Positions 1 through 5,599 of a stretch of 9,053 bases of DNA are shown piece by piece. Both the position numbers and the translations under genes were made by a program. Below the pieces are notes generated by a model that did no database searches, had not been told where the DNA came from, and saw only the letters and a program-made list of their open reading frames with translations. The stretch comes from Muribaculaceae bacterium. Lineage in GTDB: Bacteria; Pseudomonadota; Alphaproteobacteria; Rs-D84. The stretch spans positions 1 through 9,053 of the forward strand of contig JAMPEH010000079.1 in NCBI GenBank assembly GCA_023665245.1, given 5' to 3'. Every line of letters starts with the position of its first letter. Positions within the stretch are counted from its first letter, which is position 1.

Positions 1-1
1 C

Positions 2-184
2 ACGGTGGACGACCTCACCGCCAAAGTCTCCGCCCTGGGCCTCTCCTGCACCGTCAAGGGGGCACAAACCGCCGCCCCCGTCCTCTGGATCGACGGCGAC
101 CCCGGCACCCGCAAGCCCGACCTGGAGGCCCTGGGGGCCAAGTGGAGCGGCAAGCGCTCCGCCTGGTACATCAAGGCCGCCTGA
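2..184 (+). CDS. C-terminal end of an accessory protein with a DUF5710-like tail (truncated by window start)
   Basis: Only the last 60 codons are visible; the frame is open from base 2 to the TGA at 182-184. The tail reads LEALGAKWSGKRSAWYIKA. It resembles the 'LGARWDxxxKxWYV' motif of DUF5710 and of the ends of some plasmid primases and antirestriction proteins, which are thought to be small nucleic-acid-associated modules. Just before it lies a strand-like LWIDGDPG. The same pattern (hydrophobic-DG-P, then G-x-x-WS-x4-AW) recurs in the DUF3560 protein two genes downstream. The main domain lies outside the window, so overall function cannot be told. It is probably the upstream member of the same plus-strand operon. 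Confidence 0.7.
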   Translation, partial: TVDDLTAKVSALGLSCTVKGAQTAAPVLWIDGDPGTRKPDLEALGAKWSGKRSAWYIKAA

Positions 185-243
185 CCCAAAACGCCCCAAG
201 CCCGCAAGGCCGACGGCCACCCGCCGCCGCTGGTGCAAGTCCA

Positions 244-266
244 GCCGCCGGACAACTCCGGCGGGC
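244..266 (+). other. GC-rich hairpin in the leader of the 188-aa gene
   Basis: GCCGCCGGA (244-252) can pair with TCCGGCGGGC (257-266) around a CAAC loop, with one bulged base. No T-run follows, so it is a poor intrinsic terminator. It lies in the 128-base gap between the first two genes and could slow transcription or protect an mRNA end. In DNA this GC-rich such hairpins also arise by chance. Confidence 0.3.
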
Positions 267-312
267 GCTCATGGGCCAAAACCCAAAACCAAACCCGAAA
301 GGAGAAAGCAAC

Positions 313-879
313 ATGACGACCGCCACCAAGCCCGACCGCATCAAGCACGAAGAATACACCTACCAAGGCCGCCCGGTGATCCTGGACGCCGCCCGCATCG
401 GCTCCCAAATTGAAATTATGCTAATGTCCTCCGACGGCGGCAGGGAGTACGCTTGCGAATACGCCACCGACGACGGCGCCGCCCTGCGAACCTTTGACCG
501 AATCCGGGCCACCTATCCCCCCGACGCCGAACAGCCCGCCCCGGCTCCACTCTCCGGCAAATATGCCAAGCTCCGGGACGATCTGAAAGCGGTTCACAAA
601 ATCGGCCTGGAAGCCGCCAACGGCAGCGACGACGGCGGCACCTGCAACTTTGACGCCCCCGCCCTTTTCCTACCCCGGTGGAACAACACCAAATTGGAGC
701 AGGCTTGCAAGGAGGCCGGGGCGGGCTGCTATAAATGGCGGCTGTTCGGGACGATCATGACCGTTATTTCTTTCCCCATCCCCGGCCAGGCCAACAAACG
801 CACCACCGCCGCCGAGGCTATGACAAAAGCCTTGCAGGAAATGGGCTATGCCGCTTATACCTACTTCCAAGCCGACTGA
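313..879 (+). CDS. Unknown two-part accessory protein (188 aa)
   Basis: The ATG at 313 is chosen because AAAGGAG lies about 8 bases upstream; a longer open frame from 142 would overlap the preceding gene and has no such site. I do not recognise the family. Residues about 13-66 form one part (YTYQGRPV..., a probable mixed alpha/beta unit with an EIMLM strand and EYACEYATDD). Residues 67-82 are a Pro/Ala-rich linker, and residues 83-188 form a second part with GGTCNFDAPALFLPRW, KWRLFG and a C-terminal helix. There is no signal peptide or membrane segment. Its position between a DUF5710-like gene and a DUF3560 gene suggests an accessory cargo protein of a mobile element. Function unknown. Confidence 0.8.
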   Translation: MTTATKPDRIKHEEYTYQGRPVILDAARIGSQIEIMLMSSDGGREYACEYATDDGAALRTFDRIRATYPPDAEQPAPAPLSGKYAKLRDDLKAVHKIGLEAANGSDDGGTCNFDAPALFLPRWNNTKLEQACKEAGAGCYKWRLFGTIMTVISFPIPGQANKRTTAAEAMTKALQEMGYAAYTYFQAD

Positions 880-940
880 CCCGCCCCGGCTCCTGGGGGA
901 TCGTGCCTTAAACGGTCCCACCCCATGCCAAAAAGGCAGA

Positions 941-969
941 CCCAAAACCAAAACCCAAAAAGAAGGAGG
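941..969 (+). promoter_or_regulatory. C/A-rich leader with strong Shine-Dalgarno before the DUF3560 gene
   Basis: The leader alternates CCC and AAAA blocks (941-960), then AGAAGGAGG (961-969), with the ATG at 979. The site decides the start at 979 against an in-frame ATG at 925, which lacks a ribosome binding site. The low G and T content should keep the leader unpaired. Confidence 0.6.
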
Positions 970-978
970 CACAAAACT

Positions 979-1995
979 ATGTCGATAGGCAGACAGGACT
1001 ACCAGGACCGCCGGGAGGAACGCATTGACCGCCTGGAGGAGCGGGCCGCCAAGACCCAGGCCCAGAGCGTGGCCGCCGTGGAGCAAAGCCGCGCCCTGGT
1101 GGAGCATATCCCTTTCGGCCAGCCCATCCTTGTGGGCCACCACAGCGAAAAAGGCCACCGCCGCACCCTGGAGCGCTCCCGCTCCCTCATGGACAAGGCC
1201 GTTGACCTGGGCGCAAAGGCCCAGCATCAGGAACACCGGGCCGAGGCCGCCCGCAACAACAAAGCCATCAGCGGCGACGACCCCCAGGCCCTCCAAAAGC
1301 TCCAGGCCAAAATTGAGGCCATCGAGACCTTCCAGACCAAGGCCAAGGCGGTAAATGCCTACTACCGCAAGCACAAGACCCTTGACGGCTGCCCCGGCCT
1401 GGAGGACAAGGAGCGCCGGGAGATCGAGGACGCATGGAGCCGGGGCTGGTACGTGGGCACACCTTACCCGCCCTATACCCTCTCCAACATGAACGCCGAA
1501 AAATCCCGCCTGAAAAAGCGCCTTGCCCAGCTCCAGGCCGTGGACGAGATGGACCACGTGGAAATCCCCTTTGACGGCGGGGAGATCGTCACCAACGAGG
1601 AGATAAACCGGGTCCAGATACTCTTTGACGGCAAGCCCGACGAGCAAACCCGCTCCAAGCTGAAAGGCTACGGCTTCCGCTGGTCCCCCCGTGAGGGCGC
1701 ATGGCAGACCCAGCGCACGCCCCAAAACCTCCGCCGGGCCTGTGATCTTCTCGGCGTGACCCTCCCCACCAAACCGGCCCCCGAACCCAAAACCGACCCC
1801 GACGGGGACGACTGGGTGGACAGGATCGACGGCGAATGGATACGCGCCGAGCTGGAGCGCCGGGACCGGGAGAACGACCACGCCTTTGTTGACGCCGTTC
1901 TCGCCGCCGCCGAAGCTGCCGAACCCAAGCCCGAAACGCCCCAAGAGCTGGAGCTTGCCCCCGGCTATGTCCAGACCCTCCTCCCGCTCGCGTGA
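979..1995 (+). CDS. DUF3560 domain-containing protein (338 aa)
   Basis: The start is set by AAGGAGG nine bases upstream. Residues 1-42 are charged and helical, probably coiled-coil. Residues 44-92 carry the DUF3560 signature: FGQPILVGHHSEKGHRR, then a Met-containing helix and an Ala/His/Arg-rich helix. A further helix (residues 102-130) follows, then DAWSRGWY near 151. Residues 211-260 form a separate small module, VQILFDGKP...GFRWSPREGAW, of the DUF5710-like type. The acidic tail (264-338) is rich in Pro and Glu. DUF3560 proteins occur on plasmids, integrative elements and phages, usually near antirestriction and DNA-metabolism genes; their biochemical role is not established. The family call is from memory of the GHHSE/HRR motif. 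Confidence 0.85.
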   Translation: MSIGRQDYQDRREERIDRLEERAAKTQAQSVAAVEQSRALVEHIPFGQPILVGHHSEKGHRRTLERSRSLMDKAVDLGAKAQHQEHRAEAARNNKAISGDDPQALQKLQAKIEAIETFQTKAKAVNAYYRKHKTLDGCPGLEDKERREIEDAWSRGWYVGTPYPPYTLSNMNAEKSRLKKRLAQLQAVDEMDHVEIPFDGGEIVTNEEINRVQILFDGKPDEQTRSKLKGYGFRWSPREGAWQTQRTPQNLRRACDLLGVTLPTKPAPEPKTDPDGDDWVDRIDGEWIRAELERRDRENDHAFVDAVLAAAEAAEPKPETPQELELAPGYVQTLLPLA

Positions 1996-2080
1996 GAGAG
2001 TAGACCCAAGCCCCACCAAGCCCAAGCCCAAAACCAAAACGGCCCGCCCCGGAGGTTACGAGGGCAGAAAGGAAAATACC

Positions 2081-2281
2081 ATGACCAGAATAGAAAAAGA
2101 GACCGTCATTGCCGCCCTGCGCTGCTACGCCGACCAGCAGGAGCGGGCCGCCCAGCGCCACATGAAGAAAGGCGAGGCAGGCAAGGCCGCCCACGCCCAA
2201 GCCCAAAAAGGCATTGCCGAGGCGGTCATGTCCACCTTTGCCGAGATACTGCCCGCCCCATCCGGCACCGTCAAAATCTGA
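2081..2281 (+). CDS. Small helical unknown protein (66 aa)
   Basis: ATG 2081 lies seven bases after AGAAAGGA. The protein is almost wholly helical: Ala-, Gln- and Lys-rich from residue 4 to 58, then a short Pro/Ser tail ending in TVKI. There are no Cys pairs, signal sequence or membrane segment, and one Cys at residue 15. The stop codon shares its last base with the AAAGGAGG ribosome binding site of the next gene, so the two are probably co-translated. I do not recognise the family. It could be a small partner or regulatory protein of the accessory operon. Confidence 0.7.
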   Translation: MTRIEKETVIAALRCYADQQERAAQRHMKKGEAGKAAHAQAQKGIAEAVMSTFAEILPAPSGTVKI

Positions 2282-2296
2282 AAGGAGGCCCACAAA

Positions 2297-2512
2297 ATGA
2301 GCAACAACGAATATCTGCACCTTGCCATCACCACCGGCGGCTTGACCCATTATCGCTCCTGTGAGGACGAGGATGGCATCTATGCCTACCTGACCCACAT
2401 CGGCTTTCCCCACGAGGAGGCCCAGGAGATCGCCTGCTGGGCACAGTTTCACGGGGAGGGTGAGGAGTACGAGCAGGACATCCTCCCCAACGTCCAAATC
2501 CGCATTGTCTGA
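2297..2512 (+). CDS. Small acidic unknown protein (71 aa)
   Basis: It starts at ATG 2297, after AAAGGAGG at 2281-2288. It has 13 Asp/Glu against 2 Arg and no Lys, with acidic clusters at residues 23-26 (EDED), 40-44 and 54-61. It contains Cys22 and Cys47 and an aromatic patch, CWAQFH. No known domain is recognised. It ends the C/A-spaced plus-strand operon; the next gene has its own promoter. The strong negative charge and small size are compatible with a DNA-mimic or partner protein, but that is inference only. Confidence 0.7.
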   Translation: MSNNEYLHLAITTGGLTHYRSCEDEDGIYAYLTHIGFPHEEAQEIACWAQFHGEGEEYEQDILPNVQIRIV

Positions 2513-2545
2513 CCCAACCCAAAAACACCCCGCCCCGTCGGCCAG

Positions 2546-2571
2546 CCGTCGGCGGCTCCGCCGCCTTACGG
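2546..2571 (+). terminator. GC hairpin after the accessory operon, possible weak terminator
   Basis: CCGT-C-GGCGGC (2546-2556) pairs with GCCGCC-TT-ACGG (2560-2571) around a TCC loop: ten base pairs with a small internal bulge. No T-run follows, so termination would be inefficient or Rho-assisted. Its place between the last operon gene and the next promoter supports a boundary role. Confidence 0.35.
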
Positions 2572-2572
2572 A

Positions 2573-2600
2573 TGGCACATACCGCTTGCGGTAGTTGCCA
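2573..2600. promoter_or_regulatory. Interrupted palindrome overlapping the -35 box (operator candidate)
   Basis: TGGCA (2573-2577) pairs with TGCCA (2596-2600). After a two-base mismatch, TACCGC (2580-2585) pairs with GCGGTA (2588-2593) around TT. As DNA it is a dyad suited to a dimeric repressor or activator; as RNA from upstream read-through it would fold with a CUUG-type loop. The right arm contains five of the six bases of the -35 box, so a bound protein would block polymerase. Confidence 0.55.
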
Positions 2601-2623
2601 GCCGGGGCGGATGGTGCTATAAT
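2595..2623 (+). promoter_or_regulatory. Strong sigma-A-type promoter with extended -10
   Basis: TTGCCA at 2595-2600 (five of six to TTGACA), a 17-base spacer, then TATAAT at 2618-2623 (perfect) preceded by TGC, the extended -10 motif. Transcription should begin near 2630, giving a leader of about 18 bases that holds AGAAAGGGGG (2631-2640). It drives the 95-aa gene at 2648. Confidence 0.75.
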
Positions 2624-2647
2624 CCAAACCAGAAAGGGGGTGCCCCT

Positions 2648-2935
2648 ATGCCCAACGACCAGCCCCAGATCTTCCCCGCCTATTGCCTGGTGGCCCAGTT
2701 CGCCGACGGCGCGCGCCTCACCTTCGGCGGCTTCACCGAACAGCAGGCCATGGACAAGATGGAGGCGGCCCAGGCCGAACACGGCGACATCACCTGGTAC
2801 GACGGCGTGACCGATGAACACTACGAGAGCGGCCTTTTCCATGCCGCCGTTCCCGATCCGCCCCACTTCCCGTTTCCCATCGTAGACTTGACCGACGCCC
2901 CGGAGCAAAGGACCATCTTTGACCCGGAGGAATAA
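2648..2935 (+). CDS. Very acidic small unknown protein in its own transcription unit (95 aa)
   Basis: ATG 2648 follows AGAAAGGGGG by seven bases. The protein has 18 Asp/Glu and only 3 Lys/Arg. Residues 10-50 look like strand-strand-helix (AYCLVAQFADGARLTFGGFTEQQAMDKM is the core), followed by a Pro/Phe-rich stretch (70-80). The C-terminus holds QRTIF at 87-91, which fits the Qxx[LI]F pentapeptide used by proteins that bind the bacterial DNA sliding clamp. It has its own promoter and hairpin terminator, a moron-like arrangement. Family not recognised. An acidic, independently expressed small protein on a mobile element may be an anti-defence or host-takeover factor; this is inference. Confidence 0.75.
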   Translation: MPNDQPQIFPAYCLVAQFADGARLTFGGFTEQQAMDKMEAAQAEHGDITWYDGVTDEHYESGLFHAAVPDPPHFPFPIVDLTDAPEQRTIFDPEE

Positions 2936-2943
2936 CAAAAAAC

Positions 2944-2972
2944 GCCCCGGCGATCATGACGACCGCCGGGGC
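2944..2972. terminator. Bidirectional intrinsic terminator
   Basis: GCCCCGGCG (2944-2952) pairs perfectly with CGCCGGGGC (2964-2972) around an 11-base loop. On the plus strand only TTTGCT follows. On the minus strand GTTTTTTG follows, which is better. It starts nine bases after the stop of the 95-aa gene and can end that transcript and any read-through from the convergent minus-strand operon. Confidence 0.7.
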
Positions 2973-3116
2973 TTTGCTATGCCCATTCGCAAATTGTTTT
3001 TCCAGACCGTTTTCTGTTTCCCGGAAATGGTTTCACACACGCGCATATTCCCGGCCCAAAAATTCATGGACGGGGAGGCCCCGGCCCCGGTGTTGCCGGT
3101 GGCTCTTTCCCACCCC
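2973..3116. other. Non-coding convergent junction
   Basis: This stretch is less GC-rich than its surroundings and I see no credible gene in it. It lies between the hairpin that ends the plus-strand cassette and the terminators that end the minus-strand operon. It contains a CCGG-TGTTG-CCGG inverted repeat near 3097 but no clear attachment-site-like direct repeat within the window. Confidence 0.5.
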
Positions 3117-3141
3117 AAAAAAGGGCAGAAAATCCCCTGCC
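3117..3141 (-). terminator. Intrinsic terminator of the minus-strand operon
   Basis: Read on the minus strand: GGCAG (3141-3137), an eight-base loop region, CTGCC (3128-3124), then C and TTTTTT (3122-3117). A G-T pair can lengthen the stem by one. It lies about 30 bases after the stop of the sigma-like gene, and its U-run makes it the best terminator for that operon. Confidence 0.7.
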
Positions 3142-3162
3142 GGATCACCCAAAAAATGATCC
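3142..3162 (-). terminator. First hairpin of a tandem terminator pair
   Basis: GGATCA and TGATCC (3162-3157 with 3147-3142 on the minus strand) pair around a loop made of six T and three G. It sits immediately before the U-tailed hairpin, so together they form a tandem stop. The T-run is in the loop rather than after the stem, so it may instead be an operator-like dyad. Confidence 0.4.
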
Positions 3163-3171
3163 TCTTATCTT

Positions 3172-3654
3172 CTAAAAACGCGCGCGCGATGCACGGCCCA
3201 AAATCTCCTCCATCATGGGGGCGTCTTTCAGGCCGTCGGCCAGGGCCAAAAGCGCCCGCTCGTGCCAGCTCCTCACCGTGCTGTCCGGCACGCTCAACCG
3301 AACGGAAATTTTTACCCAACTGTACCGATAGCAATACCGCATGGAAAGCAGGTTTTTGTACTTACCGTTGAGACTGTCCATCACGTCCCGCAATGCGGCC
3401 TCGTCCCCCTCCAAAACCTGCTGCCGCACGTCGATCTCCTGCAGGCGCTCCCACACGCCCCGGCTGTCCGTCCGCATGGCAAGCCCCTCCACGCCGCGCC
3501 CCGGCGCAGACCCGTGGGGCATCCCGTCCATGTTCACGCTGCCCAGGCTGTCATATAGGCTCTCCAGCTCGTCCTTCTCCTGCCGGAGCAGACGCATCAT
3601 GTTCGGTATCTCGTAGTAGTATTGCACGGCGGTCTTCACATTTTTGCGATTCAC
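3172..3654 (-). CDS. Phage sigma-70-region-4-like transcription regulator (ArpU/RinA/DUF1492 type)
   Basis: The start is taken at GTG 3654: GAGGGA lies six bases upstream, whereas GTG 3660 directly abuts that site. The 160-aa protein has an N-terminal helical region (1-35), a Gly/Pro-rich segment with MPHGSAPGRG (45-54) typical of clostridial phage regulators, a second helical pair (66-95), and a C-terminal helix-turn-helix (about 97-135: NLLSMRYCYRYSW then VPDSTVRSWHERALL) resembling sigma region 4. Such proteins switch on late genes in Firmicutes phages and normally sit just before the terminase genes. Here it is the last gene of the minus-strand operon and is followed by terminators. Role by family resemblance; target promoter not visible. 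Confidence 0.75.
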   Translation of the reverse strand: MNRKNVKTAVQYYYEIPNMMRLLRQEKDELESLYDSLGSVNMDGMPHGSAPGRGVEGLAMRTDSRGVWERLQEIDVRQQVLEGDEAALRDVMDSLNGKYKNLLSMRYCYRYSWVKISVRLSVPDSTVRSWHERALLALADGLKDAPMMEEILGRASRARF

Positions 3655-3669
3655 GGGCACTCCCTCACT

Positions 3670-3885
3670 TCATCTCGGTGGTTTCTCGAAAAACTTGATC
3701 CCGCAGGAACAGGCCCCCCGGCGGTTCCCCGGCCCCAGCTTCACGGCGCACGCTGACCCCCCACACACAGGGCAGCGCAGCCACACGACCCGATCATCCT
3801 GCACACGACCCAAAGCCTCACAGACGGCGGCCATAAAGTTCAGCCGGTCCTTTTCCGCCTGCCGCTTGACCGCATCCCCTCTCAC
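3670..3885 (-). CDS. Small zinc-ribbon protein (71 aa)
   Basis: It starts with GTG 3885, overlapping the preceding stop as GTGA; GGGAGG lies upstream inside the preceding gene. Residues 1-33 are a charged helix. CPVC (38-41) and CSC (59-61), with Cys46 between, form a C-x2-C...C-x-C zinc-ribbon-like fold. It ends in a basic tail, KFFEKPPR. Such miniature ribbons in phage operons often bind nucleic acid or polymerase, but the partner is unknown. The four-base overlap and 15-base gap to the sigma-like gene indicate coupled expression, so it may act with that regulator. Confidence 0.7.
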   Translation of the reverse strand: MRGDAVKRQAEKDRLNFMAAVCEALGRVQDDRVVWLRCPVCGGSACAVKLGPGNRRGACSCGIKFFEKPPR

Positions 3886-4097
3886 AGAACGGCCTCCCGC
3901 TCGCCATGGGCGGCGGGCAGCTCCCGGCTCTGCTCTTTCTCCCGCTTCTCCTGAGCCTTGCGCCGGAAGAATTTGCGCTGGGTATTCTGGATGATGTTCT
4001 TCCGATAGTGGGACGGCAGCGGGGCCGTTGACTTCTTTGAAGGCTTACGGCCCCGGCGTGCCCCTTGCGGGCGAAAGGCAGCTCTACGCTTCCCCAT
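3882..4097 (-). CDS. Very basic small protein (71 aa)
   Basis: ATG 4097 is chosen because GGAGGG lies about eight bases upstream; a longer frame to 4169 would run deep into the preceding gene. Nearly the whole sequence is Arg/Lys-rich (GKRRAAFRPQGARRGRKPSKK at the N-terminus, then KFFRRKAQEKREKEQ), with little hydrophobic core. It resembles a disordered nucleic-acid-binding or nucleoid-like peptide. It overlaps the preceding gene by 14 bases and the next by 4. Family not recognised; the reading is supported by the overlaps and ribosome binding site rather than by homology. Confidence 0.6.
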   Translation of the reverse strand: MGKRRAAFRPQGARRGRKPSKKSTAPLPSHYRKNIIQNTQRKFFRRKAQEKREKEQSRELPAAHGEREAVL

Positions 4098-4746
4098 CTT
4101 CTCCGCCCTCCCCGCCGCCGTCAAACAAAGTCCTCTGATCCTGGTCCGGCTCCTCCCGCGGCTCCACATAGGCCCCCAGCCGCTTCTTGGCTTCCAGCTC
4201 CCTGTCCGTCAGGTCTACGATGCTGCTCATGGTCGCCACAAAGTCCTCGTTCAGCAGGTCGTAGGGGAAGATGATGGCGGCGATCAGCAGTCCGGCGTGA
4301 ACGGCAACGTACCGCCGCCCGGTGGTATCCGTCCGCACACAGAATTGCAGAACGTCCGCCGTGTCCTCCAGCGGGGCAAGGTATTTTTTCTGGATGTAGA
4401 CGATCCCGGCCCCGGCCCCCATGATCTTCATGGGCAAAAGGGTTGTCCCGCCGTAGCCGATGGACACGCCCAGGGTCTCCACGCCCCTGTCCCCGGCGGT
4501 GTAGTCCGCCACATCCAGCCCCGCCGGGAAGTCCATGCACTGGATCAGGATTTTCTCCTGCTTCTTCTCCGGCACGTCGAAGACGGTGCATAATGTCCCC
4601 TCGTCCAAAAATGGCACCCCGTTCAGGGGATAGAACGCCCCCCCGTCCCCCATCCACTGGGTCACAACGCCGTCCTTGTCCACCTGGTTTAAGAGGTTGA
4701 CCTGTCCCTGTTGCAGGCACAGGCTCACAACTTTTTTCAGCTTCAT
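4084..4746 (-). CDS. Unknown phage-operon protein with clamp-binding-like C-terminus (220 aa)
   Basis: ATG 4746 overlaps the preceding stop as ATGA, which sets the start. The body (1-185) appears mainly beta-rich, with many short hydrophobic strands (VVSLCL, ILIQCM, TTLLPMKIMGAGAGIVYI, YVAVHAGLLIAAIIF). I do not recognise the fold. A charged helix follows (about 178-192) and an acidic Gly-rich tail. The tail holds QRTLF at 204-208, matching the Qxx[LI]F sliding-clamp-binding pentapeptide. Being in the operon with Rep, RecU and HD proteins, it may take part in replication or recombination through DnaN; that is inference. Confidence 0.65.
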   Translation of the reverse strand: MKLKKVVSLCLQQGQVNLLNQVDKDGVVTQWMGDGGAFYPLNGVPFLDEGTLCTVFDVPEKKQEKILIQCMDFPAGLDVADYTAGDRGVETLGVSIGYGGTTLLPMKIMGAGAGIVYIQKKYLAPLEDTADVLQFCVRTDTTGRRYVAVHAGLLIAAIIFPYDLLNEDFVATMSSIVDLTDRELEAKKRLGAYVEPREEPDQDQRTLFDGGGEGGEDGEA

Positions 4747-5027
4747 GCCTCCCCGGCCTCCTCTCCGTCCCTCTCCTCGCTCTCCATCTTGATAATGGGC
4801 GCAGTTCCGGCGAACTCCTGCACGACGCCCCGCAGGTCGTCCCTCGTGGCGCAGGTGATCTCCACGATCCTTGTCTTGTCCCCGTAGCTGGTGGTTCTGA
4901 TGCTCCGCCCCGGCTCCTGTGGCTTCCTGCAGGCGGCGATGATGTCCTTGACCCCGCCCAGAATGGTGGCGCACAGCACCACAGTCCCGGCCCAGGTCCA
5001 GAAGTTCTCAAAGATGATTTTCAGCAT
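4743..5027 (-). CDS. Small single-pass membrane protein (94 aa)
   Basis: ATG 5027 lies inside the last codons of the resolvase gene (ATGCTGA, seven-base overlap), with GGAGGG about six bases upstream. Residues about 5-32 are a likely membrane helix (FWTWAGTVVLCATILGGV), followed by a Cys-Arg-Lys stop and a soluble tail (33-94) with a TRIVEITCAT strand and an acidic end. It is not holin-like in context: the neighbours are DNA-processing genes, not lysis genes. It may tether part of the replication machinery to the membrane or alter the host envelope. Family unknown. Confidence 0.6.
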   Translation of the reverse strand: MLKIIFENFWTWAGTVVLCATILGGVKDIIAACRKPQEPGRSIRTTSYGDKTRIVEITCATRDDLRGVVQEFAGTAPIIKMESEERDGEEAGEA

Positions 5028-5599
5028 GATTTTTCCCTCCATCTGTTGATATTGCAGCCCCGTCCCTCGATCCACGGCCCACGGGCGGGGCCGAGATAAT
5101 CCAGGAACAGCACAGCTCCGTTGAATTTGACCTCAAAGGCGGCAAGGTCGTCCGCCGTGACGGAGACCCGGCCCGTCAGCTTCTTCATGTCCCGCCACAC
5201 GGGCCACGGCACAAAGAAGAACCGGCTTTGGATGCCCACGCACACCCCGGCCAGCGCTCCCTTTCGGTGGTGGTCCTCCAGCACGGCCATCTGGTTGTCC
5301 GTCAGCACGTTCCGCTTCATCCGCCCGGCCACAGTGTACTTTGCCTCAAAGATGATGGACCGCCCCCCGTCCAGCGTCCCCTGGAAATCCGGCTGGGCGT
5401 GGGCGGTAAAGCGCCCGGTGAATACGCCGGCGCTTTTCTTCTCCATGACCCAAAAAGGCTCCGGGGTCTTGTCGATCTTGGCCCTGCCTCGCTGGGCATA
5501 GACGGCGCACCCCTGCTTGATGGCGTCCTCAAAGGTGTGGCCCAGGTTGTTGCTCACCCCGGCCTGAAAGCTCCGCCGTGGGTCCGGCTTCCCGCTCAT
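5021..5599 (-). CDS. recU: RecU-like Holliday junction resolvase
   Basis: The 192-aa protein matches the RecU/PD-(D/E)xK nuclease layout: an N-terminal GHTFEDAI with Glu24, a basic patch KIDKTPEPF (41-49), PDFQG with Asp71, IIFEAKYT with Glu85 and Lys87, and a Gln103 in a helix after the core. Length is close to bacterial RecU (about 200 aa). RecU cleaves four-way junctions made by recombination, and phages carry versions to resolve replication intermediates. ATG 5599 overlaps the HD gene stop as ATGA, with GGAGGG six bases upstream. The symbol reflects similarity; the phage form may differ in detail. Confidence 0.8.
   Translation of the reverse strand: MSGKPDPRRSFQAGVSNNLGHTFEDAIKQGCAVYAQRGRAKIDKTPEPFWVMEKKSAGVFTGRFTAHAQPDFQGTLDGGRSIIFEAKYTVAGRMKRNVLTDNQMAVLEDHHRKGALAGVCVGIQSRFFFVPWPVWRDMKKLTGRVSVTADDLAAFEVKFNGAVLFLDYLGPARGPWIEGRGCNINRWREKSC

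Noticed and set aside
925..978. Upstream ATG for the DUF3560 protein
   Set aside because: It has no ribosome binding site, and the added residues are only the translated C/A-rich spacer; AAGGAGG points to 979.
1589..2938. Very long open frame on the minus strand (also 670-2037)
   Set aside because: It lies antisense to four plus-strand genes with good ribosome binding sites. Its translation is Gly/Ala/Val/Leu-rich with no motif, the usual mirror of GC-rich coding sequence.
4121..5011. Open frame of 296 codons on the minus strand in another phase
   Set aside because: It crosses two coupled genes with overlapping starts and stops, and its product is Arg/Gly/Pro-rich and low in sense.
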